A DNA stretch of 64,000 nucleotides from Polaromonas sp. (lineage in GTDB: Bacteria; Pseudomonadota; Gammaproteobacteria; Burkholderiales; Burkholderiaceae_C), in NCBI RefSeq assembly GCF_012927455.1, contig NZ_JABBPE010000015.1, positions 496,001 to 560,000 on the forward strand, read 5' to 3'. Shown piece by piece: positions 56,401 through 64,000 of this stretch (position 1 is its first letter; each line of letters opens with the position of its first letter). The translations under genes were made by a program, and so were the position numbers. Below the pieces are notes generated by a model. That model did not search any database, was not told where the DNA came from, and saw nothing but the letters and a program-made list of their open reading frames with translations.

Positions 56401-58203
56401 ATGACCGAACCTCTGAGCACACCGACACAACAGGCTTCGCAGTGGCTTGCCAACTTTGAAGCGGCGCTGGGCCGGCGCGACATCAATGCCGCGCTTGCGC
56501 TGTTTGCACCCGAGTGCTACTGGCGCGATCTGGTGACATGGACCTGGAACATCAAGACTATGGAAAGCCAGGCGCAGATCCGCGCCATGCTGGAGGCGAC
56601 ACTGGACCAGGTGCAGCCGTCCAACTGGGCCATCGACGGCGAAGTGAGCGAGGCCGCCAGCGTTGTGGATGCCTGGTTTACCTTTGAGACAGGGGTGGCG
56701 CGCGGGCGCGGGCACTTGCGCCTGAAAGATGGCCTGTGCTGGACCTTGCTGACCACCATGGTGGAACTCAAGGGCTTTGAGGAAAAAAAAGGCGAGCACC
56801 GCATTAAGGGCGCCGAGCACGGCGCTCAGGCGGGCCGCAAAAGTTGGGCCGAGTTGCGTGCCGAAGAAGAAGCCGCGCTCGGGACCACGCAGCAACCGCA
56901 GGTAGTGATCATTGGCGGTGGCCAGGGAGGCATCGCGCTGGGCGCGCGCCTGAAGCGGCTGGGCGTGCCGACCGTCATTGTCGAAAAAAATAAACGCCCT
57001 GGCGACAGCTGGCGCAATCGCTACAAAAGCTTGTGCCTGCACGACCCGGTGTGGTACGACCACCTGCCTTATTTGCCCTTCCCTGACGACTGGCCGGTGT
57101 TTTCTCCCAAAGACAAGATTGCCGACTGGCTGGAGGCGTACACCAAGGTCATGGAGCTCAACTACTGGGGCTCGACCACCGCGAAAAAGTGTCGCTGGGA
57201 CGAACCCAGCCAGACTTGGGAAGTGCTGCTTGAGCAGGGCGGCAAAGAAGTGGTGCTGCGCCCCAAAGAACTGGTGATTGCCCTCGGTGTGTCGGGCTAT
57301 GCCTATGTGCCAAAAATACCCGGCGCCGACGGCTTTCTGGGTGACCAGCACCATTCGAGCCAGCACAGTGGCCCAGAACAATACCGGGGCAAGAAGTGCG
57401 TGGTGCTGGGCTCCAACAACTCGGCGCACGACATCTGCGCTGCGCTGTGGGAGAACGGCGCCGATGTGACGATGATCCAGCGTTCGTCTACGCACATCGC
57501 GCCTTCGGCAGCACTGATGGAGCTGGCACTGGGTGGCCTGTACAGCGAGCAGGCGGTCAAAAACGGCATCAACCACCACAAGGCCGACCTGATCTTCGCC
57601 TCGGTGCCCTACCAGATCATGCACACCTTCCATATTCCGGTCTACGAAGAAATGAAGCGGCGCGAGGCAGATCTTTATGGCCGACTGGAAAAAGCCGGCT
57701 TCATGCTGGACTTTGGCGCCGACGGCTCTGGCCTGTTCATGAAGTACCTGCGCCGCGGATCGGGCTATTACATCGACGTGGGTGCCAGCGAACTGGTGGC
57801 CAATGGCAGCATCAAACTAAAGAGTGGCGTGGACATCGAGCGCATCGAGCCGCATTCAGTGGTGTTGAGTGACGGCACCGAGCTGCCGGCCGACCTGATC
57901 GTTTACGCCACAGGCTATGGTTCGATGAATAACTGGCTGGCTGATTTGATCTCGCCCGAGGTGGCCGACCGCGTCGGCAAGGTCTGGGGCCTGGGCTCAG
58001 ACACCCCGAAAGATCCTGGGCCGTGGGAAGGCGAGCTGCGCAATATGTGGAAGCCCACCCGGGTAGCGCATTTGTGGATACATGGCGGCAATTTGCATCA
58101 GAGCCGCCACTATTCGCAGTTTCTGTCGCTACAGATCAAGGCGCGCCTTGAAAATATTGCAACGCCGGTTTATGCGCAGGCCGAGGTGCATCACACGCGC
58201 TAA
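56401..58203 (+). CDS. FAD-dependent monooxygenase with N-terminal SnoaL/NTF2-like domain
   Basis: 600 residues from ATG 56401. Residues ~10-135 look like an NTF2/SnoaL domain. FAD-binding GGGQGGIALGARLK near 171, NADPH-binding VVLGSNNSAHD near 338, and YATGY near 500: a flavin-containing monooxygenase (YUCCA/Baeyer-Villiger-like). Substrate unknown. Confidence 0.88.
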   Translation: MTEPLSTPTQQASQWLANFEAALGRRDINAALALFAPECYWRDLVTWTWNIKTMESQAQIRAMLEATLDQVQPSNWAIDGEVSEAASVVDAWFTFETGVARGRGHLRLKDGLCWTLLTTMVELKGFEEKKGEHRIKGAEHGAQAGRKSWAELRAEEEAALGTTQQPQVVIIGGGQGGIALGARLKRLGVPTVIVEKNKRPGDSWRNRYKSLCLHDPVWYDHLPYLPFPDDWPVFSPKDKIADWLEAYTKVMELNYWGSTTAKKCRWDEPSQTWEVLLEQGGKEVVLRPKELVIALGVSGYAYVPKIPGADGFLGDQHHSSQHSGPEQYRGKKCVVLGSNNSAHDICAALWENGADVTMIQRSSTHIAPSAALMELALGGLYSEQAVKNGINHHKADLIFASVPYQIMHTFHIPVYEEMKRREADLYGRLEKAGFMLDFGADGSGLFMKYLRRGSGYYIDVGASELVANGSIKLKSGVDIERIEPHSVVLSDGTELPADLIVYATGYGSMNNWLADLISPEVADRVGKVWGLGSDTPKDPGPWEGELRNMWKPTRVAHLWIHGGNLHQSRHYSQFLSLQIKARLENIATPVYAQAEVHHTR

Positions 58204-58248
58204 AGTCTTGGCGGCCAAGGCGGTGTGTTTTTCCGCCCAGCCTGTCAA

Positions 58249-58530
58249 TTACTTCATCACCTCTTCAATGGCGGTCGTCGTTTGCAGCGCGTGGTCGGCA
58301 ATCTGCGCCGACATCAGCGCCAGCGATGCCAGCGCATAAGTCCCGCTGACCACGCTCTTGAAGGCGATCTCGGCGGCCACCGCGTCCTGCCCCAGGCCTT
58401 CGGTGGCAGCCACAATGCATTCTTCAATGCTGTCCAGTCCGGCGTCGCCGAACAGCTCTTCGCCTTCGTAGCTGACGCGGTATTCGTACTGGTCTTGTTC
58501 AATCGGATCAATGTGGAAACGCACGATCAT
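58249..58530 (-). CDS. Small conserved protein, unknown
   Basis: 93 residues, acidic N-terminal half (FHIDPIEQDQYEYRVSYEGEEL) and a helical C-terminal half with small residues (ALASLALMSAQIADHALQ). No family recognised. Convergent with the monooxygenase. Confidence 0.6.
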   Translation of the reverse strand: MIVRFHIDPIEQDQYEYRVSYEGEELFGDAGLDSIEECIVAATEGLGQDAVAAEIAFKSVVSGTYALASLALMSAQIADHALQTTTAIEEVMK

Positions 58531-58583
58531 GGCAAACCTCTTTGTCGTAGATGCTGACGCGGAAAATGGTGGAAGGGTGAATC

Positions 58584-58632
58584 GCTATCAAATTAATAGC
58601 TGCTTGCGCCCGTATTTATTGGGCTAGAGGCC
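58584..58632 (+). repeat. Dispersed family repeat (copy 3)
   Basis: GCTATCAAATTAATAGC, then TGCTTGCGCCCGTATTTATT GGGCTAGAGGCC. Its right end supplies the stop codon of the flavoprotein gene on the minus strand. Confidence 0.8.
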
Positions 58633-60048
58633 GAAATGACCAAGAACACCGTGCCCGGCGGCGCGTCCGCTGGCAAGGCAGGCGTTGAGCAGGTAGCCGC
58701 CGGTGGGCGCTTCCCAGTCCAGCATCTCGCCGGCGCAAAACACCGGCTGACTGAGCGCTGCCGGCTTTTGCAGCTGAAGCTGCGCGCCCACCGCCTCAAA
58801 CAGCACACCGCCGGCGCTGCTGATGGCTTCGTCAATCGGCCTGGCGGCCAGCACCCGCACCGGCAGCGCCTTGATGGCTGCGGCCAGCTGCACCGGGTCG
58901 GCAATCGCGTCTTTGCCAAGCACTTCGTAGAGCATGGCAGCCTTGATGCCGTCCAGATTCAAGCGGCTTTTCAGGTGGCTGGAAAGCGAGCGTGAACCGC
59001 GCGGGTGCCGCACTTCGACCAGCACCTGTTCGGGCGATTTGTCGGGCAGCAGGTCGAGTAAAAAGGTGGCGCTGCCGTGCGCTGCAATCTCGTCGCGCAG
59101 CAGACTGGAGACGGCGTAGACCAGGCTGCCCTCAACCCCGGTGGCGGTGGCGACGAACTCGCCTTTGCGGCTGAAGCTGCGGCCGCGTGAATCGGTAAAA
59201 CTAATAGCGACCGACTTGAAAGGCTGGCCGGCAAAACGGCTGGAAAAATGCGCAGTCCAGCCGGTGGGCGTTGTCGGGGCCTGGCCTAACAGTTCCTTGA
59301 AAAACTCACGCCGGGTTTCGCCAGGCTGGGCGCTTTCGTGCACCTCGCTGCCGGGCCGCGCCGCCACGTCAAAGCCGCAGTTGGACGGCTGCAGCGGCGC
59401 CAGCGCCACGCCGCGCGCTGCCAACAGCTGCACCCAGGCGCCGTCAGAACCCAGACGCGACCAGCTGGCGCCGCCCAGCGCCAGCACCACGGCATCAAAC
59501 GCCACCTCGACTTCGCCCGTCGGGCAGGAAAATTTCAGCGCGCCGTCATCGGCCCAGCCAAGCCAGCGATGGCGCATGGAAAACTGCACCCCCGCGCTGC
59601 GCAGGCGCTGCAACCAGGCGCGCAGCAGCGGCGCGGCTTTCATGTCTTTGGGAAAGACGCGACCAGAGCTGCCGACAAAGGTTTCCACGCCCAGCGCCTC
59701 AGCCCAGGCGCGCAGCTCGGCGGGACCGAAGGCGGCGATCAGCGGCTGTAGTTGAGCACTGCGCTCGCCGTAACGGCTCATGAAAGCCGGCGCCGCCTCG
59801 GAATGGGTAAGGTTGAGCCCACCTTTGCCGGCCAGCAAAAACTTGCGACCGACCGAGGGCATGGTGTCGTAAACCGTGACTGCAAGGGCCGCGCCGGCGC
59901 CGGCCAGCACCTCGGCGGCCATCAGGCCGGCGGGGCCGCCACCGATGACGGCTACGCGCAGCGGCTGGTTTGGTTTTGTGGGGGAGAGTGAAGTGTTCAA
60001 GGAAATATCCGTCTGCACAGGGCAATAAATGGATGTATGTAGGGGCAC
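58624..60048 (-). CDS. HI0933/YhiN-family flavoprotein (TIGR03862-like)
   Basis: 474 residues. FAD-binding VAVIGGGPAGLMAAE near 33; GRKFLLAGKGGLNLTHSE near 68; LALGGASWSRLGSDG near 190; and C-terminal VFCAGEMLDWEAPTGGYLLNACLASG. Start could be a little later. The stop lies in a dispersed repeat. Confidence 0.88.
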   Translation of the reverse strand: MPLHTSIYCPVQTDISLNTSLSPTKPNQPLRVAVIGGGPAGLMAAEVLAGAGAALAVTVYDTMPSVGRKFLLAGKGGLNLTHSEAAPAFMSRYGERSAQLQPLIAAFGPAELRAWAEALGVETFVGSSGRVFPKDMKAAPLLRAWLQRLRSAGVQFSMRHRWLGWADDGALKFSCPTGEVEVAFDAVVLALGGASWSRLGSDGAWVQLLAARGVALAPLQPSNCGFDVAARPGSEVHESAQPGETRREFFKELLGQAPTTPTGWTAHFSSRFAGQPFKSVAISFTDSRGRSFSRKGEFVATATGVEGSLVYAVSSLLRDEIAAHGSATFLLDLLPDKSPEQVLVEVRHPRGSRSLSSHLKSRLNLDGIKAAMLYEVLGKDAIADPVQLAAAIKALPVRVLAARPIDEAISSAGGVLFEAVGAQLQLQKPAALSQPVFCAGEMLDWEAPTGGYLLNACLASGRAAGHGVLGHFGL

Positions 60049-60071
60049 TGACCGGGCCGTCGGACGGGCTA

Positions 60072-60125
60072 GTTCTGCTCTCTTTTTAGTAGCATCTAGC
60101 GCCCGTCAGTCATGGGTTACAAGGC
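60072..60125 (+). repeat. Dispersed family repeat (copy 4, diverged)
   Basis: GCTCTCTTTTTAGTAGC, then ATCTAGCGCCCGTCAGTCATGGGTTAC. More diverged than the other copies. Confidence 0.6.
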
Positions 60126-60254
60126 TAAATTGCTAGAAAATTGGTTCAAGATCTGCAGCCGGGAAACGCTTGCGGCGCTCTGCCGGTGTAGCGCAATTAT
60201 TGCAGGGTGACGCCAGCTACCCGGCTTGTCGGCGGCGCTGCTGCGTCACTCCAC

Positions 60255-63200
60255 TCAGGAAAGCTCCACCACCGTTCCCTGCCCCGTCAGAAAGGCGGCT
60301 TTCACCGTTGCCCCCGGGTAAATCTGCTGCACCGCTGCCCGGTAGGTTTGCAGTTGCACAAGCAGCGCGGGCTGGCGCTGCGGCGCGCTGGCGGACTTGT
60401 AGTCGAGCACCCACCACTGGCCCTCAAAGCCGGCGTCCTTGCGCTGCACCAGCCGGTCCAGCCGCAGCGGCAGGCTTTGGTAGACCAAGTCCACCTCATT
60501 GCCCTGCCACGCCAGCGCGTCGGCGTGCCAGGCCCAGGCGCCCTGCCCCACCTGAATGCGCTGCGCCAGCGCGGCCGCCTCGACGGCTTGCGCCGGACTG
60601 AGGCGAAACTCGCGCGCCACGGCCGCAATCTGCGGGGGAGCCACGGCGCCGCCCCACTCCAGCAGGCGGTGCATGGCCTTGCCGATGCGGGCGCTGGCGG
60701 AGTCTTCGTCTTCAGGCGCGGGGGCTGATGCCTGAGGCGCCATCATTTCAGGCAAGGCGGGCAGTTCCGGCAGATGGAAAACGCTGGCGTCGCGAGGCGC
60801 GGCACCGGCCCACGTGGGGGCATCTTCCGGCGACGCCAGCAATTCCAGGGGTGAAGGCAACTCGCCCAGCAGGCCATGCAGGCGCTGCCACCAGCTGTCG
60901 GCAGTTGGGCGGTACGGCTCGATCGACGACAACACCAAAGTATGACGGGCGCGCGTCAGGGCCACATACAGCGCATTGAGCTCTTCGCGTTTGCGCGCGG
61001 CCTGCTCGGCTGCCAGCGCCTCCCGGGCGCAGGCGGGTGGGCGGCTTTCGCTGACCAGAAAGACAAATTTGCGCGGTTCGCTGGCCTCGCCGGGCCAGTC
61101 GATCAGCACGCTCATGCTGTCGGCGTTGCGCTCTACCGTGTCGGTGTCGAGCAGCAGCACGGACTCGGCTTCCAGCCCTTTGGCGCCGTGGATGGTCAGC
61201 AGCCGAACGGCGCCGTTGCTCAGCGTGGCCGGCGCCAGCGTACCGCCGGCCTTGAGCGCGCGCACAAAGCCATAGGGCGTGGCGTAGCGCCCACCATCGA
61301 GCGCCAGCGCCACGCCGAGCAGCGCGCGCAGATTCGCCAGCACGGCTTGGCGTTGAACAGCAGGCGCGGCGGCGACAAAGCGCGCCAGCACATCGCCGTC
61401 GCTATAAATGCTCTGCAGCGCGTCGTGCGGCGGCAAACTGTCCAGCCAGCCCTTCCAGCGCATCAAAACAGCCGCTAGCCCAAGCAGATCGGGCGTAAGC
61501 AGCTCTGTTTTTTGTAGCAACTCAAACCACGGCAAGTGTGATTCACGTTGCAGCAGGGCGAGCTGCACCAGGCTGGCATCGCGCAGGCCAAACAGCGGCG
61601 AGCGCAGCGCTCTGGCCAGCGACAGGTCATGCTGCGGCGACACCAGCACATCGAGCAGCGCCACCACATCGAGTACCTCGCAGCAATCAATCAGCTCGGT
61701 TTTCTCGCCGATCTGCGCCGGAATGTGCAGCGCCCGCAACTCGTCCTGCAGCGGCAGCAAACCGGCGCGTTTGCGCGACAGCACCATGACCTGGGACGGT
61801 TTCAGTCCAACCGTCAACTGCTCTGCTATCCACGCGGCAGCCTGGCGTGCTTCGAGCGAGCGCAGCGTTTCTTCCGGTAGTTCGCGCGGCGTGCTCAAGC
61901 TGTCGCGCCAGCCGGCAGCCAGCGGCGAAGCGTCAGCAGCGTTGACCCGCGCTATCGGTGGCAAACGAGCGGTTTTTCCGGCCAATGTGGAGGCCGTGCT
62001 GTGCTCACGAAAACCGTCGTAGCCGTCACTGTCACGCGCCGCGCCCAGGGCGGCGTTGACCGTGTCAATCACCGCCAGCGCGTTGCGCCGGGTGTGGTCG
62101 CAACTGAGCAGGTCGCCACCCAGGCCCTGCACCACAAAGGCCTGCGCGGCGCGAAACACCTGCGGCTCGGCACGCCGAAAGCGGTAAATGCTTTGTTTGG
62201 GGTCGCCCACCAAAAACACGCTGGGCGCCGAACCGGCGCCCGAATAGCCGGTCAGCCACGATGACAGCGCCTGCCACTGCAGCGGGTTGGTGTCCTGAAA
62301 CTCGTCAATCATCAAATGCTTGATGCGCGCGTCAAGCCGCTCCTGCACCCAACCCGACAGGACAGAATCGCTCAGCATGACCAGCGCGGCGCGCTCGACA
62401 TCGTTCATGTCAACCCAGCCGCGCTCGCGCTTGAGCTGGGTGAACTGGGCGATCACGGTGCGGCTCAGACGCGCCATGCGCTGCTGGTGCGCCCACGCCT
62501 CGTGCTGCTGGCAGGCCGCTGCCACTAACAAGACCAGCTCCTGCGCCTGCCGCACGCATTCGATACCGACGATCTTTTCACCAAACTTGCGCGGTGTGCC
62601 TTTTTCAGTCAATAGCGCGATGAAAACCGCCGCCATGTCTTGCGCCGTCAAGGCCTGCTCCAGCTCCACGCCCTTGGCCGAAAAAGTCGGCGCGCTGGCG
62701 CTGCCCAGTGCCTTGGCGGCGTCCCACAGCGTCTGCTGGTGCGCGGCGATGGCAAACAGAAATTCGTGCGGCGCGGCCAGGCCGGCAAACTCGGGAAACT
62801 GCCGGTCAAAAGGCAGCACCGAGGCATCAACCACGCCTTTTTCGTCGGCCAGCATGAACTCGGTTCGCTTGTCCAGCGCGGCCTGCAGCGCCTTGTCGGT
62901 CTGAAAGCGGCCATGCGCCTGCACCACGGCTTCAAAGTCGGCCTTCAAGGAAGCATCGGCCAGCAGCGCCGCATAAAAGCGCCGCCACACCAGCGCCCGC
63001 GCCGGCGCGTCGTCTTCCAGCAGTTCGTAATTGACCGGCAGGCCGAGCCGCTGCAGCACCGCCACCGGCGCGCTGCGCAGCAAAGCCGCAAACCAGCTGT
63101 GAAAGGTGCGAATCTGCACCGAACGCCCGCTGGCCAGCATGGAGCGGTATAAATTTGATAGCTGCTTACGCACGTCCTGATTGGCTTGCGGGCCTATTTG

Positions 63201-63530
63201 GCTGTTAAGCCCGCGCAGCACCAGCTCGCGCTGCAGCGTGGCATCGTCGGCATGGGCAAAGGTCTTGAGCCATTCGTCGAGCCGTTCGCGCATTTCACCG
63301 GCGGCCTTTTTCGTGAAGGTGATGGCCAGGATTTCGTGCGGGCGGACCTGGCTGTCAGCAGCGCCCCCTGCGCCATCGAGCAAGGCGCGCACGATGCGCG
63401 ACACCAGCATCCAGGTTTTGCCAGCGCCGGCGCAGGCTTCGACCGCCACACTGCGGCGCGGGTCGCAGGCAATCGCGTAAAACGCGTCGGCGGAAACCGG
63501 CTCGCCGTTGCATTCGTAGGCTGCAGTCAT
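60255..63530 (-). CDS. addA: AddA-like UvrD-type helicase-nuclease
   Basis: 1091 residues. Walker A ACAGAGKTWML near 34-44, DEFQDTNPLQWQ near 415, GDPKQSIYRFRRAEP near 444, TIHGAKGLEAESV, and a C-terminal nuclease region with VDLVYQSLPLRLDRLV and WVLDYKSA (the D..K of the PD-(D/E)XK site). Repairs double-strand ends with AddB, whose gene ends just upstream. A copy of the dispersed repeat is in frame at 63150-63195. Confidence 0.88.
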   Translation of the reverse strand: MTAAYECNGEPVSADAFYAIACDPRRSVAVEACAGAGKTWMLVSRIVRALLDGAGGAADSQVRPHEILAITFTKKAAGEMRERLDEWLKTFAHADDATLQRELVLRGLNSQIGPQANQDVRKQLSNLYRSMLASGRSVQIRTFHSWFAALLRSAPVAVLQRLGLPVNYELLEDDAPARALVWRRFYAALLADASLKADFEAVVQAHGRFQTDKALQAALDKRTEFMLADEKGVVDASVLPFDRQFPEFAGLAAPHEFLFAIAAHQQTLWDAAKALGSASAPTFSAKGVELEQALTAQDMAAVFIALLTEKGTPRKFGEKIVGIECVRQAQELVLLVAAACQQHEAWAHQQRMARLSRTVIAQFTQLKRERGWVDMNDVERAALVMLSDSVLSGWVQERLDARIKHLMIDEFQDTNPLQWQALSSWLTGYSGAGSAPSVFLVGDPKQSIYRFRRAEPQVFRAAQAFVVQGLGGDLLSCDHTRRNALAVIDTVNAALGAARDSDGYDGFREHSTASTLAGKTARLPPIARVNAADASPLAAGWRDSLSTPRELPEETLRSLEARQAAAWIAEQLTVGLKPSQVMVLSRKRAGLLPLQDELRALHIPAQIGEKTELIDCCEVLDVVALLDVLVSPQHDLSLARALRSPLFGLRDASLVQLALLQRESHLPWFELLQKTELLTPDLLGLAAVLMRWKGWLDSLPPHDALQSIYSDGDVLARFVAAAPAVQRQAVLANLRALLGVALALDGGRYATPYGFVRALKAGGTLAPATLSNGAVRLLTIHGAKGLEAESVLLLDTDTVERNADSMSVLIDWPGEASEPRKFVFLVSESRPPACAREALAAEQAARKREELNALYVALTRARHTLVLSSIEPYRPTADSWWQRLHGLLGELPSPLELLASPEDAPTWAGAAPRDASVFHLPELPALPEMMAPQASAPAPEDEDSASARIGKAMHRLLEWGGAVAPPQIAAVAREFRLSPAQAVEAAALAQRIQVGQGAWAWHADALAWQGNEVDLVYQSLPLRLDRLVQRKDAGFEGQWWVLDYKSASAPQRQPALLVQLQTYRAAVQQIYPGATVKAAFLTGQGTVVELS

Positions 63531-63711
63531 AGAAAATCTTCGCGGGAAAGGGTGAATAAGCCAACAAATTCAAGCCGCGCAGGCGACGCAGCGACAAGCG
63601 CCGTGGCCCCGGTCATGCAAGTTCGAGCCGCGGAACCGGCTTTGCCGGGCCGCAGGCGGGCGGTCCCCTCGGGGGGCAGCACATTACACGAAGTGAAAAG
63701 CGTGGGGGTCA

Positions 63712-64000
63712 TCAAGTCCAGAAATCCTTGCGGCAGAGGCCGCGCGCGGCGCAATAGTCACAGGCCTTGCCCTCTCCCAGCGCAGGCAGCGCGGCGCCCC
63801 GGGCAATGCGCGCCAGGTCGGTCAGGATGCTGTCGATCAGTTCATCGCGCAGGCCGACGATGTCGGGCTGTTCGTAGCTGCGGGTCGGCTCCTTTTCGCC
63901 CAGGTTGACATAAGCGGCGGCCAGCGTGTCGTCCGGCATCAGGGCGGCGTAAAACGCCAGCTGGGTGTCTTCCTGCCCGCTCTTGATGCGCTCGGCCGTG
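63712..64000 (-). CDS. addB: AddB-like nuclease, C-terminal part
   Basis: The frame is open to the window edge. It reads RIKSGQEDTQLAFYAALM ... CDYCAARGLCRKDFW, the C-terminal PD-(D/E)XK motif III and the Fe-S cysteines of AddB/RecB-type nucleases. The stop is at 63712, 182 bp before addA begins. The rest of the protein is outside the window. Confidence 0.8.
   Translation of the reverse strand, partial: TAERIKSGQEDTQLAFYAALMPDDTLAAAYVNLGEKEPTRSYEQPDIVGLRDELIDSILTDLARIARGAALPALGEGKACDYCAARGLCRKDFWT

Overview
The window is GC-rich chromosomal DNA of a betaproteobacterium, most likely a Comamonadaceae member (Polaromonas/Rhodoferax type). This rests on the gene order mltG-tmk-holB-pilZ-tatD-ankyrin, on PHB metabolism (phaB), and on several copies of a short GCTAT...ATAGC / GCCCGTAT...GGGC repeat that I know from that family. 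It is an inference from content, not a database match.

Region 1 (1-32519) is the end of ppiD, a complete tRNA-His gene, and an integrated element of about 31.9 kb. The last 50 bp of the tRNA gene (577-626) recur exactly at 32470-32519, next to a tyrosine recombinase gene; these are attL and attR. A 20-bp sequence (TGTAGGCAA twice, 2-nt spacer) also recurs inside both ends, as integrase arm sites would. The core looks like a phage satellite (PICI-like): integrase, AlpA-type DNA-binding protein, VirE-type primase-helicase, SSB-like protein, small terminase subunit, and no capsid or tail genes. The cargo is mostly defence or DNA processing: a helicase-DUF4145-methylase-ATPase operon (Hma-like) followed by a stand-alone protein carrying a domain otherwise known from phage polyvalent proteins; a J-domain/zinc-finger protein; an AT-rich PIN-domain gene; LexA-controlled umuDC; an exported nuclease with a small partner; a three-gene ABC-3C set; and a McrA-like/DUF3883 protein.

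Region 2 (32587-35614) is a scar. It holds the displaced tRNA terminator and a dead IS3-family element (nonsense codon in orfA, two indels in orfB) that is split by an intact IS110-family element. The IS110 left end carries a readable bridge RNA: its donor guides match the element's own ends and its target guides match the IS3 site it occupies. A fragment of an OmpR-type regulator follows.

Region 3 (35689-64000) is mostly host chromosome: Fe-dependent alcohol dehydrogenase, HSL-type esterase, a thioesterase-acetyltransferase fusion, NRDE protein, YgfZ, then mltG-tmk-holB-pilZ-tatD-ankyrin; an ATPase gene with a striking palindromic operator; an acyl-CoA synthetase/GNAT fusion; phaB; a stress cluster (small proline-rich protein, DUF883-like membrane protein, single-domain response regulator, KatE); two flavoproteins; and addA with the 3' end of addB.

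How they fit: the satellite module mobilises the island, the defence modules plausibly guard host and satellite against phages, and umuDC links part of the island to the SOS response.
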